From contig CM076140.1 in assembly GCA_038025085.1 (NCBI GenBank), forward strand, positions 24,522,501 to 24,586,500: DNA of 64,000 bases, read 5' to 3'. The position numbers and the translations under genes were made by a program. This stretch comes from Tetragonia tetragonoides. Its lineage: Eukaryota; Streptophyta; Magnoliopsida; Caryophyllales; Aizoaceae. A model generated the notes under the pieces. The model saw only the letters and a program-made list of their open reading frames with translations, searched no databases and was not told the origin of the DNA. Below are positions 39,055 through 50,068 of the stretch, in pieces. How positions within the stretch are numbered: the stretch's first letter is position 1; each line of letters starts with the position of its first letter.

Positions 39055-40782
39055 TTAATTCTTAGCTCTCTTCAGAGAGCTGGTTGCTGAATCAAGGCTA
39101 GCAGCATCACCACAGACCCTCCTCTTAAAAGTTTCAGAATGAGCAGAGCTAGCAGGAGCAGACAGATTAGCAACCTCAAGGTGATTAATCTGCTTAACCA
39201 GGGAGTTGTCTGACTGCAGAGATTGATAAGAACCCTCAAGGGTTACATCTTCATACTCATCACCCAGCTGGTCCTCTGAGCCACCAGAAACATGCATGAG
39301 CATCATAGGGTTGGCATTGCATTAGCCTCTACCAAAGAGAGGTCTAAGCCACCAGCTAGTTGCTCAAATTCATTGTTTAGAGATAGCTCAGCAGGATAGA
39401 GAGTTTGGAGGGGTTGAATCCTCAAACCAGAAGAAGCAGCAAGACACAGTTGCCCCATAGTAGGATGGGAGGTGCTAGCAGATTTCAAGAGAAGAGGATC
39501 AGTGGCTCTAGGTTTCAGCACAATCATCTCATCATTAGAGAGGTCATTGACCAGGTCAATTTTAGGAACCACAAGATCATCTTCAGCAGACTCAAAACCA
39601 GGTGGCCTCACCATGAGTCCCTTACCTTTGCCAACAATTTTCCCATTGCCATCTTTGCAGAAACCAGCAGAACCAGCCATAGTTTTAAAAATAATAGTAC
39701 TAACATTCTTAGCAACAGGAGCTACAACATTCTTAGCAACAGAACCAACAGGCTTATAAGAGTTAATATTCCTTAGAGAATCCTCTCTAATCACAAACTT
39801 TGGCACAAACCTCTTAGAAGGAGTAGTAGAGCTAGAAGGTTGAGATTTAGCAGTTACTTTAGTCCAGGCAGTAGCCTTAGCCAGAGCCTCAGCTGTAGCA
39901 GCTTCATCAAGGGATTTTTGGATAAGGTTATGGTGATAGGTGCTGTGAGAAAGCACCACTTCAGTGACTCTAGTTGCATCTGCATTGAGAGGGCAGACCA
40001 CAAGCTTGTGGTCTTCTGAGTCACAATAATTACAACCCTCTGAAAAACTCTCATATCATACTGAATACCAATGGACACCATCTCTCCTAGGGATTTTAGC
40101 ATAAGTCTTAAGAGGTTGAGTAACATCAGCATTCACACAAATTCTAGCAGACCTTAGACCCTTCTTAGCAGAAGAAAAATATTCAAACTTAACAAAAGTG
40201 CCCAACTTATTAATTTTGAGAATAGCCATAACTGCTTCCATACTGAAAAGCTCAGCAGGAAACCTAGGAATTCTGATCCAAAAATCAGCAGTATTAACTT
40301 TCTTAGTGAAAGGATTAAAATTGTCTTTCCAAGGAAAAAGCATAAGCAATTGAGTGGCAACATGGTAAGGCCTTTCCCTCCAAACAACCAACTTATCCTG
40401 AGGGTTAGCAATGCAAATCTAAACATGAACCACCCAGTTCCAAGATCACGATATTCAACATCATCCTTAATAAAAGACCAATCATGTTGAGTCTTAGCAA
40501 TAAGAGCTCTGAAATCAGCATTAACCCCCAACATTTTGCCTAGTAAACTATTAATACCAAAAGAATTTATATCAGCTAAAACCAGGGGAAAATCATCTAC
40601 AACAAAATCAGCAGGAATATCCTCATCCAAGAAATCAAGAGTAGCCTGATTAATGCTAGCTCAGTCACAGTATTAGCAGAGTTAATGTGATCAACAACAT
40701 CAGTTACTTGAGTAATGTTCACTGGATTTTTCTGTGAAGGAAAATCCTCCATTATAACTGATCTAAAACTTTTAGAAGCCAT
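39055..40782 (-). pseudogene. LINE ORF1: DUF4283-type RNA-binding protein (broken)
   Basis: Starts MASKSFRSVIMEDFPSQKNP at 40782. The DUF4283-like core reads WSFIKDDVEYRDLGTGWFMF, then LVVWRERPYHVATQLLMLFP and DFWIRIPRFPAELFS. A zinc knuckle CNYCDSEDHKLVVC lies near 39990-40040. The tail ends SSLKRAKN. Frameshifts near 40650 and 40400, plus stops near 40056 and 39303, break it. Plant L1-type ORF1 proteins of this kind package the element RNA. Confidence 0.85.
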
Positions 40783-41623
40783 GAGACAACAAGCAATTAA
40801 TAAAAGCCAAGCAAAGCAAGAGAGAAAATCAGAGAGAGAGGGAAGAGGTGCAAGGAAAGAGTTACATAATACCTGCCTTTTATAGCCGTCAATGGGGCAA
40901 ATAAAATCACACAAGATCAGTAAGTTGTACTTACAAAGTAGTGGTTGAGAAGACCAACATACCATCCGGTCACAGAAAATTGCTAATTCTTCAAGGCTAG
41001 TGCCTCCTACAGAGAGGAGGTGAGAGGATTGACTGTTGCTCATCACAGTTGAAGTGATGACAACAGTAAGTGCATTAAATGTCCATAAGGATAAAGGACA
41101 TTGAGCAGTACCAGAAACCACCAAACAAGAAACAAGTACCACATCTACCGAGCCCAAAAAATGGGTTTGATAGACACCTAGAGCCAAAATTTCCAGCTCC
41201 CCAGGTTGAGAAAACACCAGAAAACTCACCAACTCGAGACGAACTAAGACGAGCAGAGTCCACGACAGCAAGAAACCAAGATTATCAGGTTGAGATTTGT
41301 TTCTTGCTGATATTGTGACTGAGAAAAGTGTGTGGTGAAAGGACGAGAAATTGTAACATAAACCAAGATCTAGGGTTATTAAAATAATCCCCAAATAGCT
41401 CAATGGGTGAAAACCCCATTTTAAAATTCAGCAAATGAGAAGAACACTAGCTATGATTGATATTGTGCATGATTTGATAATGGATTCTGAAGTATTGTAA
41501 ATAATTTAGAGGGATAGGTGGCTGGGAGATGAGTAAATTGGGGGGATGGGTTTCTTTGGGGGCTTGGTTTCCTTTTTCTCTCTCCACAGTTTCTCTCTCA
41601 TCTTTTCAATCGATACAAATTAG

Positions 41624-41865
41624 TAGTTTATCAAGTTTCAATTCAAAAAGTAAACGAAAATAGAAAAAAAGACAAAATATATAAAATTGGATACGGATAT
41701 CCGCTGATCCGCTCCGTTTAAACTGGATATCAGAAAAAAAACAGATATCTGCTTTAAAGCGGCGCGTATACGGATAGACATTTTGCTAATCCGGAAAATC
41801 GGATATCCGCTCCGCTTTTCAAAACCGAAGCGGATAATCCGCTTTTGCTCACCCCTTCACAGCGA
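41624..41865. mobile_element. Right part of the older TIR element
   Basis: Words such as GGATATCCGCTGATCCGCTC, CGGATAATCCGC and TTTTGCTCACCCCTTCACAG continue the sequence interrupted at 34792. No ORF. Confidence 0.45.
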
Positions 41866-42303
41866 CTCAGAGGTGAGGTGAGTGGTAAGTGGGGATAGAT
41901 GAGTAGTTTGTTCTCCCCAACTTATTTTCTTTTATATTTATTGTTAAATTTTTATTTTTGTTGAACTTTGTTTATTTTTTTGAATCTTCTTGATTCAAGT
42001 ATTTTTTATAACTAATTTGTATTTTAATTTATTTAACTTTGTTTAACTTTATTTAACTTTGGTAAGGTTTGCTGTAGTTTGTGAAAATAAACAGGAATGA
42101 TTTTTCCATAATCGTTGTTGAAGATTGAACTGAAACTGAAAGATTAAATTGCCTGCTTATCTGGGTGTTGAGGTTCTTCTTCATTGGCTTTTTGCTAATA
42201 TACTAGTTATTATTTCTGCTCCTTTGTCATTTTCTCACTTAAATGGGTATCTCCCTAGATCTTCCTTCTCATATTACTCAAGTTCTCAACTAATTTGAAT
42301 ACT

Positions 42304-42346
<43 letters not shown>
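41866..42346 (+). promoter_or_regulatory. 5' flank and UTR of the PMT28-like gene
   Basis: AT-rich upstream region. The last 40 bases before the ATG are (AG)20 (42307-42346). No TATA box could be assigned with confidence. Confidence 0.5.
42307..42346 (+). repeat. (AG)20 in 5' UTR abutting the ATG
   Basis: Perfect AG dinucleotide run ending at the base before ATG of the methyltransferase gene; GAGAGAT leads straight into GATGGCAATAGC. Confidence 0.97.
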
Positions 42347-42354
<8 letters not shown>

Positions 42355-45300
42355 AGCTCCATTTGGGCGTCAAGCAAAGACAGAATTAGCAAGAATTGGA
42401 AAACAAGCAAAGTTCCCACATGGGTTGTGCGCCAAGATGACAGCTGTGGTGATTTTGGGTATGTGTTTCATCTTTGTTTGGTCATTTTTCTCTTCAACAC
42501 CAGATTCTCTGACTACACAAAGAGAGAGTTTCAGTGACATAGCTGAACCAGTACCAGCAAGAACAAATTCCAATACAAAGCTAATAAATAGTCATTCAAA
42601 TCCTCACTCTAGTAAACAAACACCCCACAAAAATAGAAGTCACCAGCAACAACAGCATGGTAGTAGAGATCATAGCAAGAAATCAACTTTGAAGAAGAAA
42701 ATTTATGGTAAAGTAGATGGAAATGTTTCTTTATCTTTGTCTACAACTGGGCAAAATTCTAAGGAAATAGTTAGTGGCAGGAAAGGGGGAGATGGGTCTG
42801 AGAGATCTGAGAGTGAGGCAATTGAAAAGGGCACTGATGAGGGTGACAATGTAGGAGAGGAAGTGGTGGTTGATGAGAAGGAAGATGGATTGGAAGAAGG
42901 TGAAGGAGGGGAGGCAAATGAAGGTGGTGGAGGAGGAGATCCTGAATTAGAAGATGGGGTGGAGTTAAAAATAGTTGATGAGAATGAGGAAGATGAATCT
43001 GGGTTGAGTGATGGTGGGAAGAACAAGAACAGTAAGCAATTGGGTCCATTGTTTAATCCGAAAGCACAGTATAGTTGGTCATTGTGTACTGCAAGGAGTA
43101 AGCACAATTACATTCCCTGCATTGATATTGAGAGTCCCACAGGAAAAGTTCAGCGTTACCGACATCATGAGCGGAGCTGCCCGCGGACGCCACTGATGTG
43201 TCTTGTCCCTCTTCCTCCGGATGGCTATGGCACTCCGGTGCGCTGGCCTGAAAGCAAACTAAAGGTATTTCTATTGTTGGAGCTATGTATGTAACTCTGA
43301 CTTGTTATTTCAGTTCAAGTACCTGTGTCCAATACTCAGATTCCAACATGTGTATGAAATCGTGACATAAACCAAAAACTTGGGCCGTTTCATGTTGGAC
43401 TCAGCTAGTACCGTAGTTTGGAGAGACCAGGGAAGGGAGATACAAATTTGCTGAAAATGTATGCCATGATTATGCATCTCATGTTTCTTTTGCCTACAGA
43501 TATTATACAAGAATGTCGCGCATCCAAAACATGCTGCATATGTTAAAAGTGCGAGTTGGGTCACTGAGTCTGGAGAATACCTTATGTTGCAGCAAAACCA
43601 GTCTAATATTGTTGGTGGTGTTGCTCACTATCTTGAATCTATTGAAGAGGTACTGATTAAATTCATTTTATTTCTGTCCAATTGTTATACGCTGCCATGT
43701 TAGCCTTATATGTAAATCCGCCGACCATTGTTACTAAATTTTTCTCTTTGTTGCTTCTCACAGTGATCTGCATAATTCTTGATATCTTGCGTGCTTTTAT
43801 CTTGAAACAATGAAAAGCAATCTGGTAACAACATGGCAGCCAGAGTTAAGATTTCAGACCTTAGGTCTTTGGATGCTTAGATGTGAGAACTATGATTCCG
43901 TGTCACTTTAGTTCATATTCAGGGTTCTGTGAGACTATGGATGCACCTATCTCCTTACACAATTAAGTTTGATATCGAACACGTGAAGGCTTAGAAATTT
44001 TCAGAGGCTTTCTGCATACCCTACTCCATTGCATAGGAGAGAATAATGTTGAATGCTTGTTAATTTAACCTTCGCCTCCATTTGATTCCACAAAACTCTT
44101 GTTGTCAGTCCTGATTTTCATATGCTTAGCAGCAACCAGTTCTCATCAGAACCAAATGGTCAATGTCTAATTCTCCCAACTTGATGGCCTGATAGATGGT
44201 GCCAGACATTGAATGGGGGAAGAATGTTCGTGTTGTCCTAGACATTGGAGTCACTGATTCGAGCTTTGCAGCATCTCTCATTGACAAGGATGTCCTCACT
44301 TTGTCGCTAGGGTTGAAGAGTGACCTGGTCGACTTGGCACAAATTGCAATGGAACGTGGATTTTCTTCAATTATCAGTCCTTTTGCTACTAAAAGGCTTC
44401 CATTTCCTAGTGGTGTTTTCGATGCAATCCACTGTAGTGGATGCAACATACACTGGCATTCTAGGGGTACCTTGAAATTTCTCACTTTTCCTCTTTCACT
44501 CCATTTGATATTTTTATCCATCATTCTTTTATCCATTATTCCAGTATGTTTCTTGTTTGTCTTCTTTCAGCGTTCAAGCTGCTTCTTGAGCTGAATAGAA
44601 TTTTGAGACCTGGTGGATACTTCATTTTGTCAGCAAAACATAACACCATTGAAGAAGAAGGTTTGGCCTAAACTAATTCTTTCTTGTATTGGTGTTTGAT
44701 GAGTGGAAATCCCTTCATCTTGACCTGAAGTAGACAAACGGAAGGTGCAACTTACAAGACTGTTGTCAGCAGAATAATCAATAGACTTAACCCTCTCGTC
44801 TGTTGTTTGCAAACAATATGTGCACAACACGCACTCACAAAGACAACAGTTAGTCTCAGCAAAGAGTGTTTCTCTTGACGACCTTTAGGCTGCATTAGAC
44901 TTTGCATGACAACTTTCTAACTGCACTAGGCATCTGATATTGATCCTTTGAACATCAAATAATCTAGTAGGGGTTCTTACATAAGTGCAATAGAAAATCT
45001 TTTATCTCCTAGGTCACTTATACTATGATGAGACCCCACTTCTTTTTGTGCATCCTAAAATTTTGTCAAGGAGCCTTTCCTACATCCATTTGTAATGAGA
45101 CGAAGATTCACTACTCTTTGATTTTGAAATATAAATCAAAATGGCTTATCAAACTGTCTGCATTTCGTAATTTATTGCGATGTTGTCGATGATCGTCGTG
45201 CTTAAAAATTAAGGATCTAACAGAAACAACCGCTCTGTTATAAGACTCGGAACACCTGACCCTTCCCCTCTTACCCTGCCTGGGCTGGAGCCTTGTTGGG

Positions 45301-48300
45301 GGCACTGATTGCTGGTTGCTGGTTGCTGTTGCTTTTGATGTTGCTGTTTCTGTTTCTGTTTCGGTTGTTGCTGTTGACGTTGATGTTAATCTGTCTTGCT
45401 TTTCTACGGAATATTAATATGGTAACAACAAGAACAACAACAACAACCTAGGACGTACCCGGCCGAGTGGGAGGTCTATGGAGGTGAAGTTGTACACAGC
45501 CTTACCCCTAGCTAGTCGCGTAGTATAGAGGCTGTTTCTGATACAACCCTTGAAAGTTGGAAAAAGTTGAAAACATTTAAATGGAAGTGAATGATTGAAA
45601 GGATAAATGCATGCATGAATGAAAATGGTATAGATCTCACTATGGTTTACAAATGGATGTGATAGTACATCTCATGTAACTCTGGCACTTGGTTATCCAG
45701 TTTTCTCCACCCTTATGTCAGTTATGATTATGATCTTGCATTAGTTCCACTGTGGATGTTGTAATATTTGTTAATTCTTGTTGCCAGCCATGACTTCGTT
45801 GACTGCGTCTATTTGTTGGAATGTCCTGGCTGATAAAACCGATGAAGACAGTGAAGTAGGCATCAAAATTTATCAAAAGCCAGAAACAAATGTTATTTAT
45901 GAGCTGCGTAGGAAGAAGAATCCTCCTTTATGCAAGGAAAATGAGAATCCAGATGCAGTCTGGTAACCCCACTGTTTGTCGTGCAATTGATTTTGTTTGG
46001 TATATTCTTACCATTGTATCTGAGTCTCACCAGTCCCAAGTGTCTAGTATGGCAGCTAATTGCTACTTACCTCTCTCCCTGCCCAAATTTGGCATCAAGC
46101 TTGTAGGCTTTGTGATTTACCATATCTCACCATACAACACCATCTTCAAGGATCAATAAATCATACCATAGCCCATTCCCTGTGTAGTGGGCTGTGGAAT
46201 GGAAAGCACTTTTAGAACTTGCTTAGACCTCACTTGACCTAGTTAGTAGCAAACTTGAACACAAAATAGTGGTCTAGAGGTCACTGAGAGGATGTGTTCC
46301 TTTTCTCATGTTTCCAGACAGCTACACTTTTCCAAAAAACTATGTTCTGGCTTGGAATTAAACGACCTGAATACTTTGATCAGACTTCTGAGATGGATTA
46401 CGGATAAGAGATGCTCAAAATCCAGGAAAACAATTTACGTTTCTTCTGTGGCAGGCCTTGTGCACCATGTTCTGGGTGCCAAAAACGCATTGGAGTTCAA
46501 ATGTAGCCATGCAACCGAGGAAGAAATATGCAACTTTAAGATTTGAATTACGATGGTCTTTGAAGTATTCTCTAAGATATGAAGCCAACAGAGATTGTAA
46601 AATGTTTATGGAAAGTTTGTGCAACTAGCTGCCTCATGTTTCAGGCAGAGATTCAGTAATGGATACCCTCTCTAGGAGGTGGTTCATTACCCTCTCTTGC
46701 CTTTAGGCTGTAATTACTGGCTTGTCCTTTTGGTTTTGATGCTCTCAAGTCTCACCTATTACCAAAAACATTTAAAAAAAAGAAGTTAAAACAGCTGCAG
46801 CAGCCTTGGATCCATAAGATACCTAACTACCAACACAGAGTGCATCTTTCAAATGGTAGATGAACCTAGTACTAGAAAATGGATATTTAGAGTCCATTTA
46901 CTTGGCTCTCCTAGCTTTTGATTGAAGTTGTACACTTGAACTTCATGGCCAACTATGTTTGACTTTTGAAAATTGAAATCAATCATATCCATAAATATGT
47001 GAGGCTTTTAGAGTATGCTGTTTTGATTTAATAGTATAGAGCATCTAATCAATTATATAGTCAATGAGGTTCTTCATGTTCATGAGCAAGTACAGAAAGT
47101 ACAGAATCAAAACAGGTCCAGCTTGCCAGATAATGGCAAAGCTAGGAACAAACCTCAAAATGAAGCTTGAAACCAACATGAAGTCTTTGAATCTTATATG
47201 TCGAACGAGCAGCCTCAGAAGACTTGGGTCTCATTGCTGTTCATGTGAAGAGTAGTCCAAATTATTATTTACTGCTGCTGTTCAATGAGCTTCCTCATTT
47301 ATACAGGCTCGAGTCTTCCTGTGTTTCCGTGATCTGCTGTGTCCAAAATTAAGTAATCAGAATTGTTATCGGTTTTGTGTGAGTGGTTCGGCATTCTCAT
47401 CCCTTAACCAAGGTCAGGTGTTCGAATCTTGGAATGGAAACACTGCTTGCTGGGAGCACTTTACCCCTTTCGTGGGCCGACCCGGTGCGAACATGATTAG
47501 TCTTGGCCCAAAGGGTCTAGGATGAACCTGTGGTCCAAACCAAAAAGAATACATATGTAGCCACGATTAATACATCGGAATTGCTTAACGTAAATCTTAA
47601 TTACTAAACGCAAATTTTTTTGTCACAATACTTCCCAAAATGTCCTTTTCATTTGATATGAAACTTCTTACTCGTCTTTCTTTTTACCTCCCAAATCTCT
47701 ATAGTTTGCTCATTCATTGTTAATATCCAAATTAAATCATGATACCCTTCATCGATATCAAAATTTTTAACGCAAATAGTGATATTCGGGTAACAATAAG
47801 AATAAGTATTAGACAAGAGAGAGAGAGAGAGGTGTTGGCTGCGTGAGGGCGTCTGGCGCGCGGCGTTCGCCTACCCGAACCGACCCTTCTAGTGGTTGGA
47901 GATCTGGTTGTGGTATTTGGGGCAGGCGAACTCACATCCAAATCTGGTTGTGGCCGAGATACAGGTTCAAAAAGGCGAGGATGTGGCTGCTGATTGAATT
48001 GGAAAATCGCACAGTTGTTTCAGTGATGATGAAGGATGTTGAAGGACGTTGATGATGAATTGGTAATGCAAACCTACAGATTTAGGATGATGATGATGAA
48101 TTGGTAATGCAAACCTCAGTGTACTTTTTCATAGTTCAAGGCAGTTAAGATTCGAGAGAGATGGGGGAAAGTCTGATGGAATTTAGGGATTCATCTTACG
48201 AGAGGGGCAATATGGGTAAAATGATTTGTGTTTAGTAATTTGGAATTTGCGTTTTGCAATCACCTAATACATTTATCTGCACCAAGAAATGTCAGTGCAT

Positions 48301-50068
48301 ACATGCCTATTGTTTGTTCAGAAAAATACTCATGCTGGTACCCACTTGCAGGGCTAGAACTATCGAGATTCACTCTAAATGATCATTGCTTAATTTGTTG
48401 TTCCACTTTATTTTTCTGATTGTGAACTCCTGATTGCAACAGGCATGTTCTTATTAAACAGTGCTTGCATCTTATTCCCACTGCAATTGAAGAGCGTGGG
48501 ACTGAGTGGCCTGCAGAATGGCCCAAAAGGCTTGAAACTTATCCGGATTGGCTGGGTGACAAGGAGAAAGTAAAGGCAGAGATGAAGCACTGGAAAGCTG
48601 TTATTGAAAAATCCTACCTTACTGGAATGGGTATTGACTGGGCAAATATCCGAAACGTGATGGATATGAAAGCTATTTACGGAGGGTATGGTTTGATAAG
48701 CTAATTTATCTTTATCCATTTCTCAAATTGGCCTTATGGCCCTTATAGGATAATGTAACCTCTTGTACAATTGCGAGATGTTTGTACAAGATAAATACTG
48801 ACTATGTCCATGATATGTGCAACATCATAGGTTTGCAGCTGCTCTTTCCCAACAAAAGGTTTGGGTCATGAATGTAATCCCTGTCCATGCACCAAATACC
48901 CTTCCTTATATCTATGAACGTGGTCTTTTCGGCGTCTACCATGATTGGTGCGAGTCGTTTGGCACTTATCCAAGGTCATATGACCTATTGCATGCTGATC
49001 ATCTATTCTCACGCTTTAAGCACAGGTAGGGGTGACATCTTTTTTGTTTCTTTTTTCCTTTGATTATCAATAAAATATCTGAGTTCTAGTGTACTTTAGC
49101 CCGTGACTTGATATGGAAGATGTGATTTCGTTCTCTTAAGCTTGATGCTACTAAGCTAACCGTGTTACATACAGGGTTATGATCTTTTTGTATGTAAACC
49201 TAATTGGAAAAAATGAATAAAATTAAGATAGTATAATTGGAAAGGAATTGTTAGTATTTCTAATTGGAAATATATTACCTATGTAATTGGGAAATTTTAT
49301 TTTGTATATCTGGCTATGTTAATGTACTCTTCATGTCACCTAGAGTACCCGTGTTGGACACTCAACACTCGGACATGGGTATGGACACTCGACACTTGAT
49401 TTTCAGCCAAAAACATGCTAAAATTTCAAAGTATTGCCGAGTCCGACACTTGGACACGTATCCATGTTGGACACTTCCAGCCGGGTCCATGTAACATAGA
49501 TATCTAGTTGGGAAACATATTATTGCTATAAACCGTGGATAAACCAGAGTGCTTCAGTTTTTCTTTACTGGTCTCGTGAAAAGTGTCTCTTGAAATTATA
49601 TATGCAGAATTGCAGATGAACTCAGAATTCTAGAAGGGCCTTGAAAGTAATAAAAACAAATAAGAATCCTTTTGAGGGATCGATGTACTGATTTCCAGAT
49701 GATGATAGCTCACCACTTATCACCCTTATTACTGTGTGCTTTAATGGTTTCAACAATCTCCCTTCCATCCTATCGGGTGGGGGTGGGTGTAGGGGTTGGG
49801 GCTGGGGAGCTGCATTTTTGTTGCCTTGCCAGTTAATCGAGTCCCTCACGTTTCATATTGATGTTTCAGATGTAACCAAGCAGTTGCAATAGTTGTTGAA
49901 ATGGATCGTATATTAAGGCCTGGAGGTTGGGTGATAGCGCGAGATAAGATGGTCATACTTGAACCTCTAGAAGGGATGTTCAGAAGTTTGAACTGGGATA
50001 TCCGCATGACATTCTCTCAAGATAAGGAGGGCATTCTTGTTGCTCAGAAAGCAACATGGAGGCCTTGA
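42347..50068 (+). CDS. PMT28: Putative pectin-type methyltransferase, PMT28-like
   Basis: Eight exons in frame: 42347-43264, 43500-43649, 44196-44466, 44571-44660, 45788-45962, 48443-48685, 48831-49025 and 49870-50068, giving 746 aa (Arabidopsis PMT28 is of similar size). Residues 1-30 are basic and cytosolic. A signal anchor at ~31-49 ([18 protein letters not shown]) makes a type II Golgi membrane protein. A charged Glu/Gly-rich stem (~60-240) follows, then the S-adenosylmethionine methyltransferase domain of the DUF248 family: [36 protein letters not shown] (motif I, with Val where many relatives have Cys), [62 protein letters not shown] and [11 protein letters not shown]. Known relatives (QUA2, QUA3) act in cell-wall homogalacturonan methylation. 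That role is inferred here, not shown. Introns carry a SINE, a Mutator-like element and other repeats, but the frame is intact. Confidence 0.92.
43313..43440. mobile_element. ~185-bp inverted-ended element, copy 3 (fragment)
   Basis: Intron 1 of the PMT28-like gene contains TCAAGTACCTGTGTCCAATA, then TTCATGTTGGACTCAGCTAG, matching phrases of the element at 15207-15394 in reverse order. Truncated. Confidence 0.45.
45215..45310 (+). mobile_element. Au/TS-like SINE 3' fragment
   Basis: AGAAACAACCGCTCTGTTAT then CCTGCCTGGGCTGGAGCC and GTTG/GCTG-rich tail (45300-45375). This is the 3' region typical of TTG-tailed plant SINEs. It lies in intron 4. Confidence 0.45.
45425..45560 (-). mobile_element. 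Au/TS-like SINE fragment, opposite strand
   Basis: Starts with an (AAC)n tail (45428-45447), then CGAGTGGGAGGTCTATGG, TGTACACAGCCTTACCCCTA and GAGGCTGTTTCTGATACAAC. Those phrases are diagnostic of the Au/TS SINE 3' end read backwards. Confidence 0.55.
45963..47359. other. Intron 5 of PMT28-like gene, 5' part
   Basis: No exon or element recognised. Short open frames here do not match the methyltransferase, and the frame resumes exactly at 48443. Confidence 0.6.
47360..47550 (+). mobile_element. tRNA-derived SINE, second family
   Basis: A-box-like GTGAGTGGTTCGGCA, then B box GGTGTTCGAATCTTG about 30 bp on. A GC-rich body (GTGGGCCGACCCGGTGCG) follows and it ends near AAACCAAAAAG. It differs in body from the SINE at 52304. 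Confidence 0.6.
47577..48264. mobile_element. Mutator-like non-autonomous element, 688 bp
   Basis: The left end GGAATTGCTTAACGTAAATC and the right end ATTTGCGTTTTGCAATCACC are inverted relatives over about 45 bp (ATTACTAAACGCAAATTT). The flanks TAATACATC (47568-47576) and TAATACATT (48265-48273) form a 9-bp target duplication as in MULEs. The interior is locally GC-rich (47840-47890, GTCTGGCGCGCGGCGTTCGC) and has a short tandem repeat, GATGAATTGGTAATGCAAAC (48051-48115). Confidence 0.8.
49317..49501. mobile_element. ~185-bp inverted-ended element, copy 4
   Basis: In the last intron of the PMT28-like gene: GTGTTGGACACTCAACACTC, CAGCCAAAAACATGCTAAAA, then GTCCATGTAACATAG. It matches the 15207-15394 element in reverse orientation, with degenerate ends. 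Confidence 0.6.

Larger units (their letters stand above)
34794..41606 (-). mobile_element. Near full-length LINE with RNase H
   Basis: Minus-strand non-LTR retrotransposon. It has a 5' UTR (from 41606), ORF1 (from 40782), ORF2 with endonuclease, RT, zf-RVT and RNase H, and a poly(A) tail (reversed at 34794-34826). The flanks CAATTCGATACAAGTTAG (34775-34792) and CAATCGATACAAATTAG (41607-41623) are a target duplication, so the insertion is bounded at both ends and not 5'-truncated. Frameshifts and stops in both ORFs make it inactive. Confidence 0.93.

Noticed and set aside
42370..43107. Minus-strand Ser/Pro/His-rich ORFs opposite PMT28 exon 1
   Set aside because: Shadows of the Glu/Asp/Gly-rich stem region; the plus strand shows family motifs and proper splicing.
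46292..46546. 84-codon ORF in PMT28 intron 5
   Set aside because: Does not match the methyltransferase, and exons 45788-45962 and 48443-48685 join exactly in phase without it.
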